Assembly (NCBI GenBank): GCA_034336665.1
Contig: CM067570.1
Location: 12,236,002-12,300,001 of the forward strand
Reading direction: 5' to 3'
DNA length: 64,000 bases
Origin: Luscinia megarhynchos
Lineage: Eukaryota; Chordata; Aves; Passeriformes; Turdidae
The notes below the pieces were generated by a model, which worked only from the letters and a program-made list of their open reading frames with translations, was not told the origin of the DNA and ran no database searches. Each line of letters opens with the position of its first letter. Position 1 is the stretch's first letter. Below are positions 52,231 through 64,000 of this stretch, piece after piece. The position numbers and the translations under genes were made by a program.

Positions 52231-55200
52231 GAAATGCTCTTGCCTTTACTCATGGGTTTTTATTTTAAGTTTGTGGAGAGCAAGGGCAGAGGGCATCTGT
52301 CATCAATTACATTTATATCTGGGCATCAGGCAACAAGACAAATAATTTCACCTACCTCCCCACTAATCCTAAAATGATCAAATCACCTTCAGTGTTCCTG
52401 ACTTCTTAGAGACAAGTTCTGCACATCAAAGATGGCCTTGCTGGCTATTTGTTAACAAGATAGCAATTATTATAAGATGCTCAAGGTGAAATATTTAATA
52501 CTAAGTAAAGTGCAGGATTGTTCGTTCTGCCTAGTGTAATAATCTGTTCCTGAAGCTTCTAAGCATTTAATGAAGTGCATCTTTTTCTTCATGCTTTAGT
52601 TTTTGTGAAGGACTCATATTCCATCAGGAAATCAAACTGGGATTCAGAATCAATGGTTTCTTGATAATTTCAGTCTAATTAACTGGATACAAGGGATTGA
52701 GGCAAATTCTGAGGAAAACAGGAGCTCTGATGACGTTATGAATTTCTCCTAGGCCCCAAGCAAAGCCAATACTATTTTTGATCCTATAGCCTACTATTTT
52801 TGCATTTTCAAAGCGCTCTGAAATGACACAGCAAGGGTTCCTGTTTGTAGGGTGCATAATTTTTCAGAGTGTAGTTTTCCTTCCATGTTGCTGAGGATTT
52901 ACTGAGAGATCAGTTAGGAGCAGCATGAAACTTGTGCAGCTGGCACTGTGACAGCAGGGAAGTCAGCTCTGTTGCTGCTGCTAATCTCGAAGCCTGTGTG
53001 TGTACCCAGCTCGCTGCTCCACTACCACTTTCCATATGTGAGGAGCTGTGGTGCTGCATGCTCTCTCCCTGGGAAATGAGACTTGTTACTCATGGTAACC
53101 TTTATCTCTGTGTGACATTTGAGCTGTGAGGAGAGGATGGCAGCCCTTTCATTCCTGTGCTTGTGCCTTTCCTTGGCAAAGCGTCAGTTCTGGATTGTGC
53201 TGCTTCTGCTGCAGTTCTGCCATACTTCACAGGAGGCACAGAATTACAAGGTTTACAGGATGCTTTATCACTGCAGACAGTCTTTTCCTACTGCCTGTGT
53301 TCTTCTCCAGTTAGAATAAAAGTGAGCAGAAGCTCCTATCTGCTTCTGCTGGGCATGCAACTGATCCTCTCACCTCTCACTCCTTAAATTCCTCAGTGAC
53401 CTTGATTTCACACACAGGAGCACTAAGGCTGCTGTTCTCTGTTTTAAGGCTTGTCTACCTATTTTTGCCAGGACTGAAAAACTTGCAATGTTTTCCTTTT
53501 TACTAAGTACCACTACTTTTTAAAAATAAAAGTCCATTCAAAGTTTTGGGTTTTTTTTTGGTATAAGTAGGGGACTAAACTTTGTCACCCAGGAAGTTCT
53601 TTTACATTTCTGTTAAAATGATAAATCTTTGTCAAGCTGTACTGGACTTGTGCCTTCATCCTGAATCTGAAATTTGCTTCATCCAAAGTGGAGTGAAATG
53701 ATTTTGGGTTCTTGAGACCTTCACATCATACTCAGGTTTTCATTCTATTAAACAGGATAAAAACTCATCTGAACCTGTTTGAAAGATAATATGGTGGGCT
53801 CAGATTCTAGATGGGAAAACATTCTGAAATTTTGTGTTGAAAAGAAAGCTTTAAATAAAGTTACAAGAAATTATATAATGCTTCTTTTACACTGCATCCC
53901 TCTAATGTGTATCTATACACAACTGAAAAGCAAGGATTCTTTTCCTTCACAGAAAGTCCTGAGAAGAGTAAATGTGGTAAAAATATACACATTTTGGTTT
54001 GTCCTTCCTGACACATGCCAGGGGACCTGTCCCTGGGAATTATATTTCATTAAGAGATTCATATTTCCTTGAAGGTGGAAACTCAGATGCAAGTAGCTGA
54101 TACAGTGAATGATCCTGAGCAAATTTATAGTGAGAGAAAAAGAGCATTAACAATCAGCTGATACTGCTCACATTCTGGATTTTTATCTTGAAATACTTTC
54201 ATTTTAAAGCCTCCAATCTTGAGCCCAGTGAGCTTCAGCATTCATCTGTTTTTAAATTTCATTTTTACAGCTCTAAAGAGAAGATGTACAAATGTGATCA
54301 AATACTACCTAAAAGTTACAAATCAAAGTAAAATGCAGTACTGGAGACTGTGAGATGTGGCAAAGGTCTACAATGCCAGACTTAAAGCTTTAAATGGAGC
54401 AGGTGTCTCCATTGCAGCACGTGGCAGTCCAGCACCTCTGCAGAGCAGGAGCAAGGTGTACAAGAAGGGCAGAAAACAGCCCCCAGGCACTGATGCACAT
54501 TGAACCTCCAAAACCTGGAAAACTCTCAGGCCATTGCTGTAAGATTGTGCCTCCTTCAGTGTGAGGTGTCTCTGCAGAGCTGTGCTGGCAATGAACACTG
54601 CCATGTTGTTCTGAGCCTCAGGCCAGTGTTGTAAAGGCCAATGTAAATAGCTCCTTAGTTACTCCTCAAAGACTTCAATAAAGCACTGCAATAATGAAGT
54701 TGTACCAGACTGCCCTAGAACAGAAATGCCACTGACACCTGGCAAAACTGATGATCTTCATAATTCTAAACAATTTCTAGGTCATTCCAGTGACTTACAC
54801 TCATAGCCCCAGCCTTGATCCCCCTTCCTTCCAAAGAAAAGGAAAATAGAATTTGGCATAAGATATAAAATCTGGATTTCTTGAGGAAAGCACCACCCTT
54901 TTCACATAGGGGAAGTGCAGCAAGGTCAGGAAAGGCTCTCTTGGTAAGGGAAAGGCAACACTTGCATACTATATTGGGTTGGTGTGCTGAGTTTTACTTT
55001 CCTCTTGAATAGCTCTGAGGGATTTTTTTTTAAAGCTTCAGTGGTGGGATTTCTGTATTTATGATCCAATCAGTAACTATGACCCATTAAACTAATATCC
55101 AGCATTAGTCACTGAAAGAAACCTGGGAAGTTAAGCAGAAAGAGCATTTAAAGGGAACTGATGGAAAGGCTCAGACAGTTCACTAGGTAGAGCTTTAAAG

Positions 55201-58200
55201 TGCCTTTTTTCCCTTCATATTTTTCCTGAATCTTTCTGCGTGGTAATTATCTAGGAATAAAAATGTCTTATTTTGTGAAGCATGAGGAGTGGGGAAGGGA
55301 TTTAAGGCTGCCTGACTGAGGGAATGCCACACTGGAGATATTTCAGGCTTTGATTCTTAAAAAATTCAAACTGATTGACCTCAAGCCCAACACAGACATT
55401 TAACATTTTATAACTGGAGGCTGAAATACAGAAACTAAGTTGATTTAGGATTAGCACTTTTGAAATGAGCAACTGATCTGTTTTCATGCTGTGGAAATGG
55501 GAAAAACTCCAAGGAAAGGCTGTTGTGTTTGAGAAAGATTTGGGTACCTCATACAGAAGGCTGGTATGTATTAATGTGAATAGATACTTATCAAGTCTAA
55601 CTGCAAACTGGCTCTTTTATATCACTGGTTATTCCTACTTTAAACTGCAAAGATTTATTGGAAAGCATATTTTTCAAGGTATTTTAGATACTGCCAAATC
55701 TAATCCATATCAGACAACAGAATGGGAGACATATGGGAAAAAAACAAGCATCAAAAGTAGAAAATAGTATTAGTGTAACATTAGAGGTGTTGCTTTAAAT
55801 TTTAAAATGCTCAGGAAATATAATATATTGGTTTTGTCAACATTTCACTATCACCAAAAAAAATGAACAGCATTTTAACGAAAATAAAATATTTTCTGTG
55901 GCTCTGTATAGAATTAACTGCACCATGCCAGGTCTGTACAATCTGCTAAATAAAGCTGCTTTAGTGCAGCCTGTAAATAGACTAATACATTAGTCTGCTG
56001 ACACCCTCCACCACCCCCACATGTGGAGATCCAAGTGCATAAATGTATTCAAGAAAACCTGTGAGGGAATGGTGAGGGGAAGTCCATGTGCACTGGGGAC
56101 CACTGGAGTGGCCTTTATGCCTCTAAATCAACATCTTGTGTCAGACTTGGCTCCTGGGTGGCTGAGTCCTGTTTGGGATTTGGGACACTGCTGCTCAGGT
56201 GACACCTCTGGCAAAGTGCAGCAAGCAAAGAAGTTTGACTCTGTGTAGTTTCCCTTCCAATTTCCAGTCCTCCTCACTCTCTAATTCTTAGGCCTTTTTG
56301 CTGTCAAACTCAAAACCTTTCAGAATACTCTCCCAAATCAATGTTTTTCATTGAATTTGTTTTCCAAAATCTCATAGGAAAATGTTGACCTCACATAAAA
56401 TTTGACAGTACTGAGGGATAATTTTTAAGAGGATTGTAATTCCACGAAAGTGAATAATGAGATCAATTAGTCCTAAATATCTAACAGTGATGTTAAAATA
56501 GGCTTCATTATCATTATTAACAGTGAGTAATGAAGTTAATAAAGGTAATAAGGTTTATTTACTTCAATACATACAATACTATTTGTAGACATCCCAAACA
56601 GAAGTATGATTGTGGTATCTAACAGCATTTGATATGTGTAAAGTGATTAAAAAACCTTTGAAATATCTTTAAGGAAGGAAGAGAAGATGAATGATCTAGT
56701 TTAAGTAAAAAAGAAGGAAATGAGAACAAGTAAGTGGAGCTGAGTAAATAATTCAGAATTAATACTTTATTTCATATATACAGCTCTATTTTTTTGCTCA
56801 TGGGATCCACTGAAATGAAGAGATTTCCTCAAACCTATTTATCATATGAACTTGATAGTTTAAAGAAAGCCTACACAGCAATGGGACCAGGAGCATTGGA
56901 AGCTCATGCATTGTGAAGGTTGAATGGCTGGGGAAATCAGACTGTGTTAGTTCTATTCTCTCCTTAACTAAACAAACAAAGATTCCAGCACCAGTAATTC
57001 TCAACTTGGCAGGTAAATGGCAAGTATTATCAATATATATTGCCAACCCTAAAAAAAACCCTCTGGCTGTGACTGGAGCCTAGGGCTCCAGGGTGTCTGC
57101 AAATGATGACAAAAGCACTGTGTTTGTCTTCAAGGCTGTCTACAGTGGTGGGGTCAATCCTAGGATGCCATCAAATCCTATGTCCTGGTCCACTAAAATA
57201 CATGCAGTAAATCCCTTTTTCCCCCAGCTCAATCCCTCTTTTGAATTCTCATTCTGCTTAGTTGTTGCCTGATGTATGTGGCAGCATATCTGCAGCTTCC
57301 ACCCATTCTTCAGGCCTCCAGCTCAAACAGGACACTGCCTGCAATGCCAGAACTCCCTGTTTTGATTTCTGTTTTACAGCTCATTTTCTAAATCCGCTAC
57401 AATTAAGTTATGGACTTCTAGAAGAAAAATCAAATAAAAATGCAGAGTGATTTCTTGAACAGCTCTTCACGCCAACTTGAGATACATTTTGCAGTATTTA
57501 AGGGAAGGAAAAAAAAGAACCATTAAGACCCTACAGAGAATAACCTATAAATCAACCTAAATATGAATACAAATTCAAAGTCTATCTGAAAAAGTAATAA
57601 CCCTCTGCTTTAGGGTGACCCTTGTGATAGTCCTTATGACTATGCCACTTTTCTTGAGTGAAATATGTTATAGGAACAAATGCCTACAAACAGGGCACCA
57701 GGCTCAATAGGTGTACAAAGAGTGAGGGAAAACAAGGAAGCTCCTGAAAATACTCATCCACATAAACTTGGAAACTCACTTGTTAAAATGCATGTGGGCA
57801 TAAAACTGGACACATAGGTTGCAAAAGGTATATGGGGAGAGTGAAAGTGAGCAATGGAAAAAGAATACTGTGTTTGCTGCAACACTTTCAGCGAATTTGT
57901 GATTACCAGCAAAGGGTGAAGTGGTCTGTTTGGAAAAAAGGAACTAGAACAAATGTAAATTGAAAACAACAATCATTAAGCCTTGGTAGTATCAAATATT
58001 TGCCTGTTTCATTCTAAACTATTATCTTCCAGATAAATATTAAAGCAGTCAGAAATATTTTACTTTGGTTTGAATTAAGCAACTCAGATTTCTAAGATGG
58101 GTACTTTCTTTATAATATAAATCAAAAAAACATTAAAAACTCTCAAAACAATTCTCTCAGCTTCAAAGAAAGCAGGGTTGAATTCCTGTTATTAAAGAAA

Positions 58201-59083
58201 CTGCTTCATTTGCTCTGCACCCCAGCTCTACACTGTAGGATTGCTGGTCAATTGACCTCAGATGCCTGGCTGCTTCTTTCCTTGCACATGACTTATCTTC
58301 CTTGCCAAGGGATAGTGTAAATCAATCAATTCTTTTCAGGTCATGTCACAGACTTCTGATATTGCCCTGGTAGCTACCATTTTCCCTCTCAATCCTATTA
58401 ATTTTTGCCTGGAGCACAATCAACTTAATAACAAAGGAAGTGAGGAAAAAAATCTGAATTTCCCCTCCCTATGGACAGTTGAGTTTTGAAGCAAATTCAG
58501 GCATAGTGAAAAATGTTTGTTTTTGTGTGGAAAAACTAAAAAAAAACAACAACAAATCTTGTAGGGAATGCAAAACATCTCCATCCCCAGCCACAGCCTG
58601 TGACTCTCAGGCCAATTTAGTGATGGAAGAGAGGTGGTTGGCAAGGCTTATGAAGAACCCACACATCTGGAGGCTCACTGTGGGATTTCCACAGTAATCC
58701 AGGATTGCACTGGCCCAGCCTGTGATAAACCAGTCACAATATGGTGGTACACAAAGTGAGACAAGAAAACCAAAGCACAGGGATGCTAAACCTTGGTTTG
58801 CCTCCCTTTTTGGACCCTTTGGGATGCATTCCCTGCTAATCCACCCAAAGCATTATTAAGTCTCCACTAACAGGAATTCTGGATGCAGTCCTGGGCCATT
58901 CTTGCATGTCTGGAGGCCCTGCCATCCCCTATAGCATTTTTAAGGGTCCCTGGCCCTATCCCCATTCTGCTTTTAGAGCTTCTCCAACAAAACAATGTTG
59001 GAGGTCATTGTGAAAGGAACTGGTCAGAACAGGGCATGCTTAATAACAAGTTTGAGAAAAAGCAGGCTGAAGTTTTTAAAAAG

Positions 59084-59125
59084 CAATCCAAGATCTGACT
59101 GATTCAATCCAAGATCTGATTGATT
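59084..59125 (+). repeat. 21-bp tandem duplication
   Basis: Two adjacent units of CAATCCAAGATCTGAyTGATT differ at a single position (C or T). Confidence 0.92.
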
Positions 59126-62100
59126 TATCAGGGCCTGTCAGCCAGCTTCTGCCTTCCATGAATCTTCCTAGAACAGGCCTCCCACAATTTAAGGGACACA
59201 GGCTATAGGCAGCTCTTGAGACAGCAGTAAGAAATTTCTTGGTCAGTATGGGCAGGGCTTTTTTTTCTTGTTTGTGTTTGGTTTTTTTGTTGTTTTGTTC
59301 TTTAGAGGCAGAATTAGGAGTTTCCCACTCTGTGCTGATGGCAAAGTCCTGCAGCAAAACCACTCATGGCCCCCCCGTGCAGAACACCCCATGCCATGGG
59401 CACTGAGGCTTCCCACTGTAATTCCCCAGTAGGGAACCTGCTGCTCCCAGCACTGGCACCTGTGCTGTTTTCATGGGCACTTGAACAAGGTTTAACTCTG
59501 AAATGCAGCTTTTCTTCTGGTGTAATGTGCAGCAAAACCAACCTCATTGTGGGTTACACAGATACTCCTCAAATAATTGACGTTAACTTAATCTTGCTAA
59601 ACTCTTAGAAGATCCTACAAACTGCACCATGGGGGACTTCTCTGCTGTCAGCCTTTTATATTAAAAATGCATCTTTACAGAAAGCCTTTCATTTGAATCC
59701 TTAATCCCATTTTAATTCTTTTTTCTTTAGCAGCACTATGAGACTGAGTATAGAAGCTCTTGTCCATACCAAACCTGCAGCCCCACAGAGGCACAGTGCA
59801 GCCTGTGCACCTGTGGGCTTCTTGTTGGAGGATGGTTTCATGTCATGACATGAACTTGATCACAGCAACCTGGATGAAAATCTTGTTCACTTTATTGCCC
59901 TTGCCACTTGACCTTTTTACCTTCTCTAGTCAAACAAATGTAAAAGCTGTCTTAGTACTTGTAGTAAAAAATTCTAATTGAATAGGAAAATTATGTCTTA
60001 TTATGCTAAGAGAAGCCCTTCTGGTTGGGTAAAACCTTTTGCTAATTTTAGAAAGGGAGAAATGAATCCTCTAGGTGCATTTAAGTAGTACAGTGGAGCC
60101 TTGAAAGGTTTGAGACCTTCACCTGCATGTGGACTTTCAGACATTCATGTAAACATCTCCTTTGTGATGCTTTTAGGCAAGTACTCAAAAGAGCAGCTTG
60201 CTGGGCTGCATCCAAGCCATGTTATTTTGGCAGTATGGATGGCTGATACACTTTGATCTGGCTCTTGAACACTTGGCCTTCTGTGGCTTGCCCAGGGTCA
60301 CAGTGGAGGTCAGTGCCAGAGTTGAAAAGCAGACTTAGATTTTGAAATAATTTCATTCTGGCTGTTAGCTCAAAAATACACCTTCTCTCATTAAGCACAC
60401 AGTGCTGAGGCCACAGGAGGCACTTGAGATAGAAAACCCCATTTGGATCTGGTGATCTCTACTAGGAAATGAAATGGACACACATATGAAGCATCTCCTA
60501 TTTCCTCTTAAGGTTTCAACTGATTAAATGAAAGCAATGTGAGAAAAACTGCCGTAGGCCACAACCTCTTTTAGGGCTGTGGAAGGAAAAAACCCTTATA
60601 GCTTTTAATGAGCTCATGAGATCTTACCCTCTGTAACCACTAAATCCATCACTTTGCAACAATGAAGGTAATTTATGATTGCCTCAATTGTTTCTTTTAT
60701 TTATGGGACATTTTTAGTATGGAATTTAATCAAAGAGATTAAATGTCACACTACCTATTACCTTGCTGTTAAGATATTAATCCTATAGAAAGACATATCA
60801 AACTCTGGATTAATCATAAAAGAAAAGTAGCATGATGGCAATGCAATTGCTTTGGGATTCATGATTTTTTAACTTATTTAATGGGGGCAGAAGTTGAGAT
60901 GACTTTGCCTCTTGTAGCACACTTGTTGTTTTTCAGACTTAGAAAGGAATATGAAAATAACCAGTTAGGCCTTGATTTAACAAAGTGCTCAGCACACACT
61001 TAGCTTTAATGTGCTTACCTTGACTCCAGTGAGACTTATGCCTGTGGTTAGGAACTGTATAAGGCAGGATTAAATCACATGCTTAATTTTAAGCATCCAC
61101 TTAAGTGCCTCTTGGTAGGTAGGGCTTCAGTAAGTTAACTTACATATTTGACACGCTTGCCAGCTTAATAGGATAATTTCAAAACTAAGAAAAGGGAATG
61201 AATATGCTGCCTTTATTTATGCTACACATTCTATACAAAATGGTTTCTCAAAGCCCTTTATGAACCATAAACTGAACTACATTTCAGCAATTGATTTCAA
61301 AGCCGTTTCTACTGCAAAAGCATAGCACTAAGAAACCTGGTGGGAGAGCACAAAGACACCTGTAGGAGCTATTGTATATTGAGGGAGAAATCTGAGACCA
61401 CAGGAGCACAGGAACATGGTGTTAATTTGTAGTTTTAATCTGTTGATGCACTTTTGAAAAGAACTGTATCAAGTTAAGCACTTTTTCTGCAGAAGCTGTT
61501 TACCATCACAGAAATTAATGGCCATCTCTGTGTCATCAGGAAGAAAAATTCACTCCCATTACACGTGCCATGTTCTCTTCACTGAGTAAAAACTCTAGTG
61601 CCCAAGCCAGTCAAGAGTTAACCCAGTTCACAGGCATTTACTGTTTACTGCATCAGTGATAAACTCTCTGGGTTGCCCCAGTTTTCAGCCAACTTACTGC
61701 AGTGTGCCACTGCTGGCTAGACCTCCTTTTCAGGAGTTGGCTGGGTTAGTTTTCACCAGAACTCCCCTCAGCTCTAATGTTTTGTTTCTCCCCATGTGAA
61801 CCCTTTTCATCCATGCTGACCCAGACTCGGGGACCACACACAAAGAGCTTCCAGCAGCACCTTCAGAAAACAAGCAACCTGACAGCTACTAGAACTCTAA
61901 CCTGGGGCCTAATATTTGCCTGAAGGAAGAGGTACCTAAAGTAAGCTTTGTATGTGTATAACCTGGATTTATAAAACCAATTAGTCACTCCTGACATCAG
62001 CTAGGTTGAGCCTGGCTGGACTGGAATCAAACAAGCACTGAACAAAGGTTCCCTGTTTGTAGCTACCTTTGTTCCTCCCTTCATAGACTACAAATAAAAG

Positions 62101-62323
62101 GTTTCTAGGACACAGCCCCAGTCACTGCCTGGCTTTACCTTGGCCTCCCAGCTTCATTAGGGCAAGGAGCACAGGGATTATATTGCAATGTCATCCAGAA
62201 AATACACAAAAAGCCTCAACAAAAAGCATCATCTGGTAATAATGAAATATTCAAACAGGTTTGCAGATGACAGTGCCTGTTCCTGACAGGAGAATATTGT
62301 TTGGGAGAAGTTATTTGCACAAA

Positions 62324-62362
62324 CCAGTGAATGATTGATGCAAGGCCAATGAAAGATTGATG
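62324..62362 (+). repeat. 22-bp-period imperfect duplication
   Basis: CCAGTGAATGATTGATG at 62,324-62,340 is followed by CCAATGAAAGATTGATG at 62,346-62,362, with two mismatches over 17 bases. Confidence 0.75.
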
Positions 62363-64000
62363 TATGAAAACACAAAACACATCTGCCCTAATTGAAAGTC
62401 CTGGGTTCCCCAGGATTATGGGAGGGGAGAAAAATCCCTGCCTATGAGATTCACCCTGTCATCTCATCCTCCAGAAATTTTCTAATCACTCATTCTACCT
62501 CTTTCTTTCATGCTGATTTCTCCTTGATGCCTGCATCAAGAATATCATGGAGTGACAAACTGTGCACATACAGGGGACTTGCTAGGAAGTCATGTTGGAA
62601 GCAGAGTAGTTGTGGAGAAGGAAAACAGCAAAATGAGGGGAACTGACAGGGAAAACCAGAGCTTCTGCTCTCTCCTTTAGCACCCAGCTTACTAGACAGC
62701 CTCACAGATGCCATAAAGATCCATTCTGGTGGTTTGGTCTATGACCAACAATAAATTACATAGCATCAGGAGAAAGTTTTATTATAACCACATATGGTCC
62801 TTGCTTCCCCTGTAGTTAATACTTAGAAAACTTAAAAAAATTCTAAAAAAATACCTTGAAAATCATGTGTATGCATATGCAATTCAGACAAGCCAAAATG
62901 GCATCAGAGAGTTTATTTCTGGGAAATACTTTGCAAGGGCAAAAAGATATAAGGCATGGACTTATCAAATAGTAAAAGGCCAGTCTAGGTATTTGCAAAT
63001 CAGAAGACTGAATATTTTGGAGGTTAGTTGTACAGAGTTTGTAAGCTTCACAGTCAAATCTCACTGACAATATAGCCAGGACATGGCAAATTGAACTTTG
63101 CTCTCAATGCCATGCCCAGGATGTGCTCCCTGGCACATGGGAACATAACAGAATATTAAATGAGGGTATATGTTCAGTCCCCTTCTCTAGCAAGAGTCTG
63201 AATTTCAGTCCTTTCAGTCTCTGACCTCCTCAGACAGACACCATCACTTCCCTTCTCAGTGCATGGATTATCTGGCACCTCCAAGGCCAGGAGCACCATT
63301 AGAAAACACCAGGGAACCTGCCCAAAAGCATGAAATGGCAGGCACTAACTCTCACCCAGGGTTCACTGGTAGCTCACAGCATTTGTTGCAGCCAAGAGCT
63401 AACTGAAGAGAGTAGAATGCATTTGATATATTTTAAATATATCATTGTTTTCTTGCTAACCTTGCTGGTGGCATAGAGCACCAGCAATTATGTAGGTAAT
63501 GATACCTCAACAAAGGGCATCAGCTGAATTGTTAGACAGCTTCAGTCTCACCCAAGAATTCCCTTGCTAATATTATCAACTCTCTCTGGAGATCTAGAAG
63601 ATGGTAATTCTGAAGTCTGGAAAGTATCTATACAGTGACAAAGAGGTGGTGCAAGGAGTCTGGTCCTCCCTCAGCCTTGCAGACTTTAAGACAGCAATAA
63701 TCACACATGTGATTTTCTGCAGTCAATCTCACATAATCAGTTTTTTGAAAATTACTGGGAGACATTCCTGATATCATTATTTAATTTCCAGTTATGCCTG
63801 GGAGCTCTGTATTTGAATCTCCCTTCTCAGAGCAGACTCTGAACAAGCACAGGACAAAAAGCTATCTGGTCCCAGGGATCTTTGACAGGACAAGCTCTGC
63901 CAGACTGGATCAAAACTTTAATGTTTACTAGCTTTCCCCAGAGAACAACACCCAGGGTTGAAATCAGTGTTTTTACAATTATTACATGCCTTAAACTGTT

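Larger units (their letters stand above)
52231..64000. other. Intergenic, no gene seen
   Basis: In 11.8 kb I recognise no exon, RNA gene, CR1 or LTR. Small local duplications occur at 59,084-59,125 and 62,324-62,362, and a T/G-rich low-complexity tract at 59,259-59,304. The stretch 60,000-62,390 has practically no long open frame on either strand. It is AT-rich but not repetitive, the kind of sequence in which non-coding regulatory elements are often found, though nothing here proves one. A neighbouring gene may start beyond 64,000. Confidence 0.5.

Overview
This is ordinary vertebrate nuclear DNA, almost certainly from a bird and probably from Neoaves. The evidence is threefold: a split gene with GT-AG introns, CpG depletion broken by one strong CpG island, and recognisable avian repeats. 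Those repeats are CR1 LINE 3' ends and two diverged copies of an avian endogenous-retrovirus LTR. The density is low: one coding exon in 64 kb. I found no operons, CRISPR arrays, rRNA or convincing tRNA genes.

Left part (1-23,550), minus strand. The only coding sequence I can support is the first coding exon of MRAS (M-Ras/R-Ras3 small GTPase) at 2,320-2,512. It encodes residues 1-64, including the P-loop and switch I. Intron 2 runs off the left edge. A first intron of about 20 kb reaches back to a GC-rich CpG island at about 22,655-23,545, which I interpret as the MRAS promoter and non-coding first exon. The intron holds only simple repeats and short chance ORFs. The island also carries a TATA-like box oriented to the right, so it may fire in both directions.

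Right part (23,560-64,000) is the 5' flank of MRAS. I see no coding exon in these 40 kb. It contains:
- two CR1 fragments in the same orientation (30.2 and 31.8 kb);
- a plus-strand LTR remnant at 39.2-39.7 kb, interrupted by a minus-strand CR1 tail (nested insertion);
- a nearly full-length minus-strand LTR at 51.65-52.19 kb;
- a small isolated CpG-rich patch with an 11-bp tandem repeat at 51.0-51.25 kb, and a weaker CpG-enriched patch at 38.8-39.1 kb;
- a 60-bp tandem duplication at 48.5 kb, several shorter local duplications and a few microsatellites.
The rest is unique-looking, mostly AT-rich sequence that may include MRAS regulatory elements, which cannot be identified from one genome.

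I did not find an exotic or new system. The observations most worth a check are the isolated CpG-rich patch at 51 kb, the possible bidirectional promoter in the MRAS island, and the nested CR1-in-LTR structure, which gives a relative age for two insertions.
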